Assembly: GCA_936432065.2 (NCBI GenBank) | Contig: OW386285.2 | Span: 41,037,920-41,101,919 of the forward strand | Direction of reading: 5' to 3' | DNA from: Rutpela maculata | Taxonomy: Eukaryota > Arthropoda > Insecta > Coleoptera > Cerambycidae | DNA length: 64,000 nucleotides | Part shown: one piece after another, positions 22,348 through 35,129 of the stretch | Position numbering within the stretch: position 1 is the first letter of the stretch | Layout of the letters: every line of letters starts with the position of its first letter | Program-made: the position numbers and the translations under genes | The notes under the pieces: generated by a model | Told to the model about the DNA's origin: nothing | The model's input: only the letters and a program-made list of their open reading frames with translations | The model's database searches: none

Positions 22348-23923
22348 ATAGGGTGTTTCATGAAGAAACAGACATGCTTTAATGGCTGATAATCATAATC
22401 ATTCATAGAAAAAGCTAGTTGGGCCATCGTTGCTGAAATACAGGGTGTTTTATATATTTTTGTCAAAATTTCTTTTGGTTGTTACTTTGTAAAAGAATGG
22501 AATAATGAGTTCATATTTGGCACATATAATACAATACTCATCCTGATTAAGTACTTGTATTGCGCACAGAAAAAAACCAGGTCCGGACTTGAGGAAAACG
22601 TTTTTGTTGTTCTTCAAGAAAACAATAATCTGTACTTATATATTTTTTTTTAATTTCAATATTAAATTCTAAAATTACATAAAAACTGAACAAAATGGCT
22701 CCATTATTTTTTTTCCACATCTTTGCCGCCTTTGAAATAAATTCCACTAGATAATGCAATATGAGACTTTAGAAAATGTCGATGAATAATATGCGCAAAA
22801 AATGCTTCCACTATTAAATTGGGCATTTACATTTTTTTTAGCAATAATTATTAATTATAATTTTTATGGAGGGGGTAAAATTAATAAAAGAATACATGTT
22901 AGAGGACACCAAACCAAGAATCTCTTTCATACCTCTCGTTCATTAAAGACTGATAATACAGCAACATAACATCCTTATTAACAACAACAATAACTGTAAT
23001 AACCAAGTTGCGTATCAATAATGCAAATTGTAACAAGATAATAACAGAATATCGACAGAATAGTTATACCAAAAACAAGAAATGCAGATATTGTTATAAA
23101 AAGTATTTACAAATTAGAATTATAATTAAATTTTATGTTTATAATGCCCTCCTCAGCTTCAGTAAATTTTCTAGTGCGGTTCACGAGCTGATCGATTGAT
23201 TTTCTTATCACATCTGAACTGTTTCTAATTTCGTTGAATCATTCAACAGTCCTTTGAATTAATTGATCTATGCCATTAAAATATAATCTAAAACTCATTT
23301 TACGTCTAAGGGCATTGTTTAAAGTTGCCATTGTTGATTATAGTAAGCCTTACTTCAAAATGACAACTATTAGAAAAACAAATGATGTGACAACTTTAGA
23401 AAATAATATGCTTTATATCCACCAGTGAACTGAACTAAACTTAAGAAATCTTAGTTGGGTGTTCTATTTGAATTTATTACCATAGATTAGCTCAATCAAA
23501 TATCTATCGGATTTCATCCTAAACTTTAGAAACTTGCCCAAGTTGATTTTAAGGTGGTGGTTGGTCATAACAACTGAATGTTAGTAAATTGGTAATTAAA
23601 ACATAATAATTATTGCTGAAAAAAAGTAAATGACTAATAATAGGGAAAGCATTTTTTGGGCGTATCATTCATCGATATTTTCTAAAGTCTCATATTGCAT
23701 TATTTAGTGGAATTTATTTCGAAGACGGCAAGCGTGTTGCTGAACTTATTATTCCATTCCTTTACAAAGTAACAACCAAAAGATATTTTGGCAAAAACAC
23801 ATAAAACACCCTGTATTTCAGCAACGAGGGCCCAATTAGCTTTTTCTATGGATAATTGTGAGTACCCTGGGTGTCCTCTATCTGCCATTAAAACATGTCC
23901 GTTTCCTCGTGAAACATCCTGTA
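22348..23923. mobile_element. Long-inverted-repeat DNA element
   Basis: The left end (GGGTGTTTCATGAAGAAACA at 22351) and right end (complement of TACAGGATGTTTCACGAGG, to 23923) begin inverted arms. The arms share GAAATACAGGGTGTTTTAT, TTGGTTGTTACTTTGTAAA and TAATGCAATATGAGACTTTA. The arms are interrupted: the left inner part lies at about 22727-22820 and the right inner part at about 23648-23735. The 800-bp core has no recognisable transposase, so it is a non-autonomous relative of the TACAGGGTG elements at 13405 and 18950. Confidence 0.75.
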
Positions 23924-24697
23924 TTTATTACGGACAGAAATAATTAAAAAATTTATGTTTAATGATTAACTGATCTATATTTTTTGGTGGCTCTTGACCA
24001 CAATATTTGTCAAAAACGTAAATGAAATTCTGGTATTTTAGTCTAACAGCTGATATGCAGGATAAAAGCTAAATAAAGATGCCACTAAAAAGGGTAAAAA
24101 TAATACAAAAAAATAAATTGAACCCCTCAAAAACGGTTGCAAAAAATTATGAAATAAAATTTCACAGTCACAAAGTTAATTGAACTTTATTACCTAGCAT
24201 CAATATTGTGGTCGCTATAAAAATGAACAAATAACGCATTCAAACGTATTTTTACCGACTTCAGTAGATAAGATATTATGTTATGGTGAAAACCGGTGTA
24301 ACTTTTCATTATATAAAATAAATATATTGCATCTAAATGTTACGGTGTAAAATATAATACACCTTGCGCGTGTAGTTTTTCTAGAAACAAGCTTCTCTTC
24401 CAGTAATAAGTGATAACGTTTGTTACAGTTTTTAGATTTCACTTTGTATATTAACGAAGCAAACATTATACCTTGTTTGAACAAGGACATTGTTGACTGA
24501 TATGAGTAGAACAAGCTGCTCGGTAGAAATATAAACAGATCCATTGTTGTAACTTCAGGTATAAAAATTATATCTAAATTTCAATCTAAATTTTTCTGCT
24601 TTGATGTTTAACTGATAATTTAAAACTTTATTTGAAACCTGAACCGAAGTAAATTTTAGATATTTTTTAAGACTATGAAGAGCAGTAAAGTAAAAAA

Positions 24698-24722
24698 TAA
24701 ATAAATAAATAAATAAATAAAC
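24698..24722. repeat. (AAAT)n microsatellite
   Basis: Six consecutive TAAA/AAAT units in the RhoGEF intron. Confidence 0.85.
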
Positions 24723-25021
24723 AGATATAATTTTTCTACGAGTTAAAAATACCGCATAATTTTCTGTGCGTAAAACATGTTTGTGGTAATAGTAAAAAAA
24801 AGTAAAAAGCGGGGAAAAAGTAAAATTATTTCAGCCTAGCATATAGAATAATTGAATCTGTCTCGCTATCTTCGCTTTAGAAATGTCAAATTATAGAGGA
24901 TAAGGGTAGTTAAGCTATATATTTTCGCCCACTAATTTCATATAAATAAAAAATTCTTCTTAAAATCATTAAGGGCCAGTTGTATGAACTAAGTTGAGTC
25001 AAGTTCAACTTGATCAAAGAT

Positions 25022-25069
25022 CAAAAGCCATGGTTACGATTATTGTAACACTCGTAACATTGGCTTTTG
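25022..25069. repeat. Short imperfect hairpin
   Basis: The 18-bp arms (CAAAAGCCATGGTTACGA and its near complement) are separated by 12 bases, with two mismatches. Possibly the core of a MITE, but no outer ends were identified. Confidence 0.5.
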
Positions 25070-25648
25070 AGGAAATTACTATCAAATCAGCATCTGTTTT
25101 AATCATCCCCGGATGATGTCAACATAGTTGGCGAAACCCGTGTCGAGTATTAGTATTCGAGTGTTCAAGTAGTTTAGTGTTTGTGGAAACTACTTCAGAG
25201 TCAAATCATCTGCTAGAATTTCGATCACTAATTTGTTAAGTGTTTTATGACACAAAAGATCATAAACCACGCTACATAATTACGCAACCCCCGCAACCCC
25301 AAATTGAAAAAAACCTGGACACGAAGACATTATTTGTAACATCGACCTCTTCTGAGGTGGAGGTGGAGTTGAAGTCATGACAGGCAGCAACTAGCTCTCA
25401 TACCACGCAATCTAACATGCTGCGCTGCCGTGACCGGTGCTTCCTATTATCGATTTCAAAATCATTCAACGATGAACCAAAAAAAGATAAATTTAAAAAA
25501 AATTATTCTAAGCTAAGAGTTTTTTCTTTATCTTATTCCGGTATGAGCCAAACAAATATATACCCAGAGACACTAATATCACTGTATATTCTGGATTATT
25601 CCAAATAATACACAAAAAAATGCAACAAATAATGTTTTTACTTCATAC

Positions 25649-25927
25649 CTTACAGATTTGACCCAGTTTTTCATTTCCTGATTTCTCGGCGAGTTTAATA
25701 AATTCCTCCTGTTCCTTGCTATCGTCATCCAAAATATCCTGGCAGGATTCCAGTAACAGAAAACACCTGGAAGTATCTTCAATTCTTTCCCGAGTGTCCT
25801 CCAATTTTTCTCTGAAGGCTTTCATTTGAATTTGCAGGTTGCCAGCCAATTCCTTGAGGTGTTGACCTTTGGAATCCTTAATATTTTTACATTCCTCGTG
25901 GAGATCGTTAGATTTTTCAATCTGTCT
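25649..25927 (-). CDS. Puratrophin-1-like RhoGEF, exon 4 (coiled/spectrin-like)
   Basis: The exon is 279 nt, phase 0 at both ends, with acceptor TTTTCAG at 25928 and donor AAG|GTATG at 25648. It encodes 93 residues (about 139-231) from RQIEKSNDLHEEC to KLGQICK. The composition is rich in Glu, Lys and Gln and has no Pro, consistent with a long helix or coiled coil that completes the spectrin-like segment. A second GT lies four bases earlier (ATCT|GTAAGG) but would break the phase of the next exon. Confidence 0.85.
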
Positions 25928-26495
25928 CTGAAAAGAAAAACCAAGAATTTTTACGTTATATTATGTTTAATGAACCGTTTTATCCAAGAGCCATGATACT
26001 TCTATGTTCAAAATCAACAATTGACTGATTTTTTAATAGGAAACGTTTCAAGGAAAATCTAATCATAGATAATAATTAATATGATGAGGAAGATAATAAT
26101 AAATATAAACATTTATACTCTGTGGATAAAAAATAAATGAGATAAAAATGTAATGATCAGAAACTAAACTGGATTCCTTTCTGTCAAATTTTAGCACAAA
26201 GTATTTATTCAAACGGCTAAAAAGAAAAAAGATTTCTAAATATTACCTTTTGAAATTTAGACTAGTTGTTCTTCAATATTCATATTTTTGTCTGTGCTAG
26301 TTAAAAATAAAAAATCATCCAAAACTTCAATTTTTAAAATTATATCAAATAAAGCGGCTTTGAGAATATAACGCACATTTTCAATTTTTTATAGCTTTCT
26401 TAATTTTTATCGCGAAAAGAGAAAACCAACCCAACCTGAAGAACTATCCTTATGTATGTGTATACAGCTTTGTAAACCGTTTAATATTACTGATA
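25928..26495. other. Intron, no feature seen
   Basis: A+T-rich start of the 8.3 kb intron, upstream of exon 4 in transcription. Nothing recognised. Confidence 0.5.
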
Positions 26496-26499
26496 CAAT

Positions 26500-26600
26500 A
26501 AAAAAAGTGCCACGATCAGGATCTGAACCCTAGACATCCGCAACCTGGGCCAAAAAGGGTAAGTCACCTAACATGCAGAGCTATTTGATACTAACACCAG
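26500..26600 (-). repeat. Possible tRNA-derived fragment (B-box-like)
   Basis: The minus strand contains GGGTTCAGATCCTGATCGTG, a near-consensus RNA polymerase III B box, preceded about 45 bases away by TGTTAGGTGACTTACCC, a poor A box. It ends in a T run (ACTTTTTTTATTG) that could terminate Pol III. It does not fold as a tRNA. Weak SINE candidate. Confidence 0.3.
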
Positions 26601-27129
26601 ATCTGCAGTGTCATAATATAGCATATAGATGTATATGACAACTTCCGGATTTCTAACATCGTCGCTAAAGACCCGACTTTCGAATCTCTGTACACTATTT
26701 TTTAACAATTGTGCTTCTGGATAGTTGAGAGAAAACTATAAGTATTGAAGAATAATCCAAATTTTAAGAAAAAATGTCAATTTGCTTATTTATAAGCAAC
26801 CGAGATGCTCTAAGAACTGATCTCGGCTCCAAATGCTAGTAGATCATTATTTATTTTTGAATGGGATATTTCATTTATTTTCATAAATAGTTTGTCGTTT
26901 TTGATTTGATTAAAGAATCACAGCTATTTGAATTTGTTTATAACCACGAATTCGAAAATTGTAAACAAATTCCAAAAAAAAAACGTTTAAATGAGGATAT
27001 TTATTTTTCTTAATACCATTGCAAAATACATGTAAAAACCTACATTTTGAAAAAAAAAATTGTCCTGCGAGTCGATGCACTAAAACAATAAACGATTTAA
27101 ATTTCGATATCTTCTTTTTATTTTAGTCA

Positions 27130-27400
27130 TTTAAATAAATATTTTGCGCTATTTGGCAGCAACATTTAGCTCAATAAAAGGCATCGTTTCACTAAATTTC
27201 ATTAATATTGATGAATTATTACATAATATTTTTTAAATTGTCAAAAAAGGCAATTTTTATTGGTTTTTATTTTTTTAAAAATTAACACATTATTAAGTTT
27301 TTTCGTAAGTCTACTCTTATTTTATTGCCAACAATTTGGCATTTTTATTTTTGCGATTTTGATTTTTACTACGACCGGAGATAATAAGGAAAATAGTAGA
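27130..27400 (+). repeat. Dispersed repeat, inverted relative of 49340-49640
   Basis: Words such as ACTACGACCGGAGATAATAA, TTTTTGCGATTTTGATTTT and CAACAATTTGGCATTTTTAT are found as reverse complements at 49340-49640 in the same order. No coding content. The two copies are 22 kb apart in opposite orientation. Confidence 0.65.
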
Positions 27401-27672
27401 AAGTTTCAATGTTGAAACAAATTGTTTAATTTTTACAAGAAGCAATGAACCGATCCAATCCAAAATTTCTCATAGCACTTTTTATTGTACCTAACACAGA
27501 TTAGAACAAGAACATTGCCGCAGCCAGAGTATTCCTTATTCACCTGTTTCGATGCTTAATTTGACTCTACTATTTGTTTTATCCCTTGAAGACAATTTAT
27601 TATACGTTTTGTTCTTAAGTAGCAAAATTCTGTTCCAATCTGATGTTGGCACTTCCTGGATGAATCCTGACA

Positions 27673-29035
27673 TTGACAATTATCCAACGTAAAAAAAACC
27701 AGCAGTTACACCGATATAACAGGTCCGTCAAATTCCTGCAGGAATCCAGTGTTCCCCAAGGGTCTATACTGGGTCCACTTCTCTTTAACCTGTTTATGGA
27801 CGATATTATGTCCGATCTTGATGCCGAAACGTTGCTCTATGCCGGTGGCTTAAAAATATTTCTCAAAATAACTTCAATCGAAGATCCCGCCTCGAATACG
27901 CCTCAGTGGTTTGGAGTCCTACCTACAACGTTTATATCCTCCAACTCGAAAAAATACAACGTAGGTTTCTCAAACCGGCCATGTATATAATTTACGGTTA
28001 TTATCCACAAATCGGGTTCCCCCACGAAATACTGCTCAATCGCTTTAATGTTTGCGAACTGGACAAAAGGAGAGTAGCTGCCTCTGTAATATTTTTGTCT
28101 AAAATAGTAAATAATCGCTTCGATTGCACCAGACTCTCCAATCAAATCATGTACAAAGTACCTAGAATTTCCTCAAGAAATTGCACTTTTTCACGAGGGA
28201 TCAACCACGCCCAAAATTTTGTACACCAGATTTCCTCATTGACGAAGATTACACAGATTTCCTCGGATTTCTTTAAGATTTCCTCGGATTTCCTTAAGAT
28301 TTCCTCGGATTTCTTTAAGATTTCCTCGAAATTTTTTTCAAAATAATTTTTGAAGTGCGGGGAGGGAGAAATCCGAAAAGCAATAGATTTCCTGAAATAT
28401 CCTAAGATTTCCTAGAATTTACTAAGATTTCCTAGGATTTTCTTTGATTTCCTTAAAATTTCTTCGGATTTCTTTAAAATTTCCTCGAATTTTTTCAACA
28501 AAATTTTTATCCGAAAAGCAAAAGATTTACTAAGAATCATGGGTTTGTCCAACATTTCTTCAGATTTCTTAAGATTTCCTCGGATTTCCTTCTGAGTGTA
28601 CACCAGATTTCCTTCGCGATTTGCCCCTCGCTTTTTCATCTTCCCACTGCCAAAACAAATATTCTTATGTCATCACCGCTATATCAAATGAACCTTAATT
28701 ACACAAACCTGGAAAGTCGACTTGATATATTTTGCACTAACCATTCGCAAATAAAATATGTTTTTAATTGAAACGATTGTTCATCCTAAATACTGTCATG
28801 TTGTCACTTCTGTTTTGTTTTTCGGGTTTAGCTTTTCTTTTTTTTTTTCTTGTTTTTTTTTACCATGCTCACATATTACTCTAAAATAAGTTTATATACC
28901 TACTGTATGTATAATTTTGCTTATATCTTTATATGTTTTTGTATCTTAGTTCATTTGTAGTTATAGTTTTTCTCTCTTTATCCTGTAATTGGGCCTTGTG
29001 CCTGTTGGATATCGTAATAAATAAATAAAATAATA
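27673..29035 (+). pseudogene. Jockey-type non-LTR retrotransposon, internally deleted
   Basis: The first piece (27673-27890) has the reverse-transcriptase signature SSVPQGSILGPLLFNLFMDD and then LLYAGGLKIF, where the catalytic FADD-type motif has become YAGG. The second piece (about 27880-28230, another frame) is SRLEYASVVWSPTYNVYILQ followed by LEKIQRRFLK and FNVCELDKRR, the C-terminal part normally located some 150-200 residues later. Roughly 0.5 kb is therefore missing at the junction. After a minisatellite, the 3' end (about 28640-29035) finishes in TAATTGGGCCTTGTGCCTGT and an AATAAATAAAATAATAAAA tail, as in Jockey/I elements of insects. Confidence 0.82.
28230..28605. repeat. Minisatellite, 21-bp unit (GATTTCCTCGGATTTC)
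   Basis: At 28252-28330 the 21-bp unit AGATTTCCTCGGATTTCTTTA repeats three times with a partial fourth. Looser variants continue at 28385-28500 and 28555-28605, interrupted by two related copies of an ATCCGAAAAGCAA segment. It sits where the C-terminus of the Jockey-type element should be. In frame it encodes a repeating KISSDFF pattern. Confidence 0.85.
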
Positions 29036-32000
29036 AAAACACAAGTCAAATGTCGAGCAGTTTGGGAATACCAATCTTTTATATTAAAGAAAATTAATAA
29101 TTAAAATTCCCTAATCCAAACTTTTCCATGTCTCTTCCTCTTCATTAATTCTTAAAACTTTACAGCAAACGATTGCACTTGCTTTCTTGCTTACGAGCCA
29201 GTAAACAGAGAATGATTGGATGAAATATCGGACAGGAAACAAAAAACGTCGTTAAGAAAACCAATAATCACGCAATGATTATCACTGATCTATAAACGTT
29301 TTCTCTCAACAAGCGACAATCTAACATTAATATTCACATGCATTTCATTTTACTTCCGGACATTTTATTAATAAATCACTTCCTAATAAACAATCGAGCC
29401 AATCTATGCACGACACTTGGAAAATTTAGTCACGACTATTATTAAAATTTAAAAAATCCACTTGAAAATATTCATTATGCTCGCTGGTGGCTGCTGAATT
29501 ATCATAAGAAAGTGACAGTTAACATATGCAACTAATAATAAATAATAAATATTATTTTAATTATAAAGTGAAGTTCTCGTTCTACAATAACGTGCAACTG
29601 AGAGAAACTATTTTATTTCATAATGCAAGTGATAACAACAACAATTGCTCAATTTTAGCTTCAAGTCAACGTTTGCAGCTGTAGAAATTATAGGATGTTA
29701 ATCAAAGTGCAAAAATTGTAATAGTAAATTGCCTTAATAGGAAACCAATAACAATCATTTTATTTTAAATGCAAAGGAAATAATAAAATATAACAGGCAA
29801 TATCTACATGAGACACGTTACAGACTTTAATGAAATAGTATAAATATGAACAGAATATTACACAACATTTGAAAATAGATCGCTAGTCTCCGGAAGAGAA
29901 ATATGAGTATACACGTTAATAATTTTTAATGTCAACAATAAGGTTTTGACGAACTGTTGCGTAATTCAAGAAACAAGTAAAGTTAGAAATTTTTAAAAAC
30001 CCCGACCATGACCTAATCATCTCGTATTTTACTTTCATCTAAAGAAAACCATATCAAAATCGGTTGAAGCATTAGAGAGCTACGTATTAATTTTTTAGTT
30101 ATTTGCAGCTTTATAGAGACACATGCAAAGGTACGCGATAAACTTAAAAAAAAAAACTTCTTTTTTTCTATCTGGAATTAAAATAGAACGATCTATTTAC
30201 TGTCGGGAGAAAATTCTAAAGAACGATGTTAAAAAAAGGCATTTTTCCCATTCTGACAGAAGTGCAGAAACAGTGCCTTTCGCTGAACATGACTATGGCA
30301 TTAAAATTTATCGAAAATGGTTGTCAAATTGGCAGTTTTTAACTGTCAATGACTCTATCCGGTAATATTAGCACATGGTACATAATAATATTGTTTATCT
30401 GCTCCCGCTATGGTAAGTAGACTATTGTCACATTGTTTTCAAGCAGATAAGTTGAGTTTACTGGGAAAGCGCTAGTTGCTATTAACGACGGGGGGTAAGT
30501 GAGCTACTTACCTCCCTGGGGCAAATTAGTAAGTGTTTTCAAGCAGACTACGTGACATCCTGATATTCATTAATGTCAAAAAATTACTTAGTTTCACTGT
30601 CAAAATAAATTGATCAAGAAATACAAAATCTGATTTTTTTATTCGTGCACCGTAGCTGTGAGAGCAGATAAAACGTTATAGATCACGCAGGAGGTAAGTA
30701 ACTTTGACCAGTCTCGGACTCTGCTTCCAGCCCTTACTACGCTTGGGTGTAAAATCGACCTAGACTGGTAAAAACTACTTACCACCCTTGAAGTGTAAAT
30801 AACTATTTTTCTACTTATGCAAGTTATTTGGTATGCTACTTTCATAACTTTTAAAGGCCAATACTGATTTTTAAACCGCTCAAACTGAGATTTTGACAAC
30901 TATCAATAGTTACTTTTGATACTGGGCAATGTAGTATTACAAGAATATTATTTGCTAACATGCAGTTTTAGTACTTCAATAATGTTAATAAGAACCATTA
31001 AAGTATAAAGGGCTGACAGAATCTGGCAGCTGTCAACTGTCAAAATAATATAATTTACTCATGAAAAAATACTTCTAATACAACAGAATTCATAGTATCA
31101 GTTGGCCCCACGCTTCCATCAACTAAAGGCCCTGTATATACCTGCTTACTGTTTCACTCGTGGCTTTGACAACGTTATGACAGCTGTAACTGTTATAAGT
31201 GAGCAGCATACTCGAATAAAGATAGAGCTAAAAATCAATATAAAGAAAGTGTTTTTTTGCTGGAATATAGAATAATAATAAAGAATTATGACTGCAAGTT
31301 TTGAACTTTTGGCAACAACGGGAACATTTTCGTTTAAACAAGTGAACTTGCAAAATATCGCTTTCTCGGTTTTTTTGAAAATATCTCCACCAGTATTGGT
31401 CAAATTACAAAAATAAAACATGAAGATTGTTCACAATCAAGTTTTCAACAGATCTAGATATACAAGGCTATTAAAAATGTACTTAACCTCAAAAAAGAAA
31501 TTAACAAAAAAAATTCTATTCAAGAAAATTAATAAAGCTGCAATAATAAAGTATCGATTTATATAAAATTTTAGAAAACTATGCTCTTTATGGATGTTAA
31601 CAGCACAGAAAATAAGTCAAAATACTTGTATAAATGGCAAAAAAAACATAAATTTTACGGCCTCATAAAATTATGATATCAGATAAAGATTTGGATTTTT
31701 AAAGGTACTTTTCATTGGTCTTAAAGGAATTTATTTTCTTTTTTGTAACCATTTTTCTGTATTTAAAGTGCTTACATTTTTGTGATTTTTTGCAAAACCA
31801 AAATGTTTCAACATTCACATTGTTAATTAAAGAATTCGTAAAAAGCAACAATTTAAAAAAATAAAAAGTTTTTATGATAATTTGAAGCCGAGGTATTGTA
31901 CTTATTGAGTTTAAAAATAAAAAGATCAAAAATGCTTTTAGAGACTTAGAGTCTTTTCTCTACGACTTGTTGGTATGATTCGAGGCCGCAAATTTTAAAC

Positions 32001-32974
32001 AATTTAGAGGTATTTTTTTACCGTTTAAACAAATATTTTGATTTTAAATTTGTGTAACAGCATATTTTTCGAAAATTTTAACTAAATCGATATACTGTCT
32101 ATTTATTTATTTTATTTAATCATTGAAGGTTATTGAATTATTTAAAAAAGCTTATATGTTGGCTTTTCCATTTTTTTTTGAGATTAAGGACTTGAGGCAT
32201 TTGCAAAAAAAACGATGTTTTGAGATTTCAATTGCCCTAATGACTAGTTACCGATCACACTCGAAGTTCAAAACTTACACTTACACAAAACTTACACTCA
32301 TACCACAGAAAATAAAACTACCAGAAGCGACAGCTTCCCGCCGAAATCCTATTGACACCATCTTTTTGTTGGTATTTCCGTCAACTCATTTATTGTTTTA
32401 ACCTAACATTCGCTGTGACGTAACATCCAACAATCCAACTGTACTTTTACCACCATTGTGCTGTGCATAGTTAAGAGGAGGAAAGTGAGGTGGAACGTTT
32501 TGAGCTGTTCGGGAGATATTCAAGAAGAATGACAGGAAAATATATTACTTTATTTAGGTTTCCTAAAGATCCCCAAAGGTATTTTATTATTGGTATAAAT
32601 TGTAAGCATTTTCACGTAATTGTGAACCGTAATCAAAATTTAAAGACCTCAAGCCTTTTTTAGGCTTGCATAATGCATATTATAATTAAATTAATTGCAA
32701 ACTTTGATCTCAAAATGAGCTTAAAATTCGGTCAAACTTTTCTTGCCAAATTCTCACGTTTGGAAACTATTAATCACCATTCGGATCTTTAAAGAAGGAG
32801 GTTCATAATCACTTACTACTCGTTCACTCATCATATGCCCAATAAAAAGGATTTTGCAGAGTGAGAAGGAAATACCGTGTATTTTCGATTTATTATAAAT
32901 ATTAAAAAAACCAAACTTTAAAATTGCTTTAGGCACTTGATATTGTTCTAATGAATACAACTACATATATTTTT
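29036..32974. other. Intron, no firm feature
   Basis: Almost 4 kb without recognisable genes. Small repeated words around TAAGTAGCTACTTACC-like motifs at 30490-30540 and 30690-30790 are too short to call. ORFs of 60-92 codons show biased A+T composition and no family wording. Confidence 0.5.
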
Positions 32975-33515
32975 AGTTCCACATCCAGTGGAAGTATAGT
33001 AACGACTTTTTAAAAAATTTGTATTGTTCAAATAGGCTTAGAATGTTTGAGCAAAAAAAATTCTGTCTGTCTGTCGGTCTGGAACCGTTTAAAATATTGA
33101 CTTGAAATTTGGTACACGTATGGATCTTAACGAGATCTGGAACTAGATTATAATTTCATCTTATTACGTTGAAGGGTTGGAAGGTAAATTGGGGTAAAAG
33201 TAAATCAAGCAAGTAAGAGTCCATAAAATTGGTGTTAAGTATATACAAGAGAAGCTAATGTCTCAAAAAAAAAAATTAGCATTAGCCACCCATTACTACC
33301 CTCATCCATTATAAAAGAGGGTGAGAAAAACTTGTAATTTATTGTGTGTACAAGAACCAAAGGCCTCAAAGTATTTTTTTACTTCATCCATCCCCACTAC
33401 CACCCCCCTATCACTACTCTATCACTACCCTCACCCCACTACCGATGTGGGTTATCGTTTTATGGGTTCTGGGGGTAGACAATTTCAAATATTATATTAT
33501 TAAAGTTTCATAATT
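32975..33515 (+). repeat. Dispersed 'CCACATCCAGTGG' repeat, copy R1 (3' truncated)
   Basis: Starts with the hairpin TTCCACATCCAGTGGAAG, then TATAGTAACGAC, GGCTTAGAATGT, TTCTGTCTGTCTGTCGGTCT, GACTTGAAATTTGGTACAC, ACGAGATCTGGAACTAG and a C-rich tract (CCACCCCCCTATCAC), ending at TATTATTAAAGTTTCATAA. Other copies are at 42654, 47298 (rearranged), 49788 and 54150. Non-coding. In the most complete copy the two ends form a short inverted repeat, so it is a non-autonomous mobile repeat. Confidence 0.8.
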
Positions 33516-34253
33516 TACAATAAAAACTGTACATAGTTGTATTCCTTAGAGCAATGGGAAGTGCCTGAAACTATTTTAAATATCATACTGTTTGGTTTGG
33601 TAAATTTCTGTTGTACTTAAATATTGTAGTTTGTCAATGAAAATAGTTCCTAATTTCATTATTACAGCATCGCATTTAACTATATAAAAAAGTTACGATA
33701 AGAATTGCATAAGTTGTATTACTTAGAGCAATGAAAAGTGTCTAAAACTATTTTACAGATTATACCTTTTATAATTTTTTAAATAATGATAATAAACCGA
33801 AAATAAACACGTATTTTCATCTCACCCTGCAAAATCCTGTCCCTAATACGTGGTCAAAATATCGTTAGATTATTGGATATTATGTCACAGAATGTTATGT
33901 TACTACAATAAAGGAGATACCAACGAAATACCAACAAAACATCTCGGAAGTCACTCAAATTGATCAATGAAACATCAAGCCGGTGAGGAGCTTCTGGTAG
34001 TTCCTTATCTATGGTCATATTTTTTACATGCGTACGTTAGACACCAGAAAAAATCTCCTCACCAAACACTATTTAAAAATTTAATTTTTACATTGAAAAA
34101 AGTTAAACTTATTCTCTTTTGCCGTGGCCTCAATACACTTCCGTATCTTTCAATGTAACATATTTTAAATATTATTATATAAATATATTATTCAATTATA
34201 TAACAACTAATAAAACATTAGGAAGTTAAAATTAAAACTCTTAACAAACTTAC
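33516..34253. other. Intron, no feature seen
   Basis: Contains two similar AGTTGTATTACTTAGAGCAAT-like segments (about 33535 and 33712), a local duplication of about 180 bp period with divergence. Nothing coding. Confidence 0.45.
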
Positions 34254-34385
34254 CCATGCATTAAAGAAAAATTTCTCAAAGTCGTTGGCAACCTCCTTGA
34301 CACCTACAGCATCACCGGCAGAGCGTAGAAGCAAAATCAAACTGTTCAGCGTCTCTTCCCCAACCTTCCTAGTCCATGAGAGAAG
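34254..34385 (-). CDS. Puratrophin-1-like RhoGEF, exon 3 (spectrin-like helix)
   Basis: The exon is 132 nt, phase 0 at both ends, with acceptor TTTCCAG and donor GTAAG. It encodes 44 residues starting LLSWTRKVGEETLNSLI and ending FEKFFFNAW. It is an amphipathic helix continuing the spectrin-like region (about residues 95-138). It is isolated by a 25 kb intron upstream and an 8.3 kb intron downstream. No in-frame stop or phase conflict is present. Confidence 0.85.
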
Positions 34386-35129
34386 CTGGAAACAATTTAA
34401 CATCTATAAATCAGTGGATTCTCACGACGGACAATTAGCTAATTAAACGTAAATATTACAATGAAGAGCATTTTTACATCATTATGCGAACTTGTACGAT
34501 GGTTTTCATCCTATTCCTATTATTGTTTGCACGTATTATGGAAATGTAATATCGTTCTGCGGACGAACAGAATTATTTGGTATTTATGTCATCTACTCCA
34601 GGTTTTGTAATGTATATTTTTATTTTGCACAAAGTGTAATAAAACATCACTTTACTGCCAAAATTGCCTTACATTTTATTACTAGCGACAATAAGGGACG
34701 ATGTTTAAAGTGTACATCTGGGCAACATGCATTACCAAGAGGCTGGTACGAAGGGTTCGCTCGTAAGGTAATAAAGTGGTCAAAATATGTTTTTATTTTT
34801 ATAAAACGTTCAAATCTCTACAAAAAAAATCCATATAAAATTTTTACATTGTAATGCTATAGAGAAGACGATCAGAGTTTAACGAAAACGCAAATAATGC
34901 ATATTTAATAACTTAGCTAAGAAAAATATATGTTTTTGCTTATCTGTTTGTATAAAAACCAATACAAATGTTTCGTGATGGTCATCTAACAGAGAAAAGT
35001 TTTCAAATTTTAAACTTCAAGTTCCATGGCAAAAATGTCTTCATTGCATATTAGGAAGAGCTTGACAGTCTTATAGGTGCTTATAGTTTAAATAAAGTTA
35101 TAGTAAAGCAATACGCTTCAAAATAGTCC
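34386..35129. other. Intron, no feature seen
   Basis: The 120-codon plus-strand ORF at 34492-34854 has no recognisable domain and typical intron composition, so it is not called. Confidence 0.45.

Larger units (their letters stand above)
23924..25648. other. Intron with a microsatellite and a small hairpin
   Basis: Contains an (AAAT)n run at 24698-24722 and an 18-bp imperfect inverted repeat, CAAAAGCCATGGTTACGA at 25022-25039 against 25052-25069. The ORFs show no domain. The remainder is unrecognised. Confidence 0.5.

Noticed and set aside
28230..28605. CRISPR-like array
   Set aside because: The 21-bp units are contiguous with no unique spacers and the genome is eukaryotic.
34492..34854. 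120-codon plus-strand ORF in the intron
   Set aside because: Composition is typical of intron sequence, there are no domain words and no splice support.
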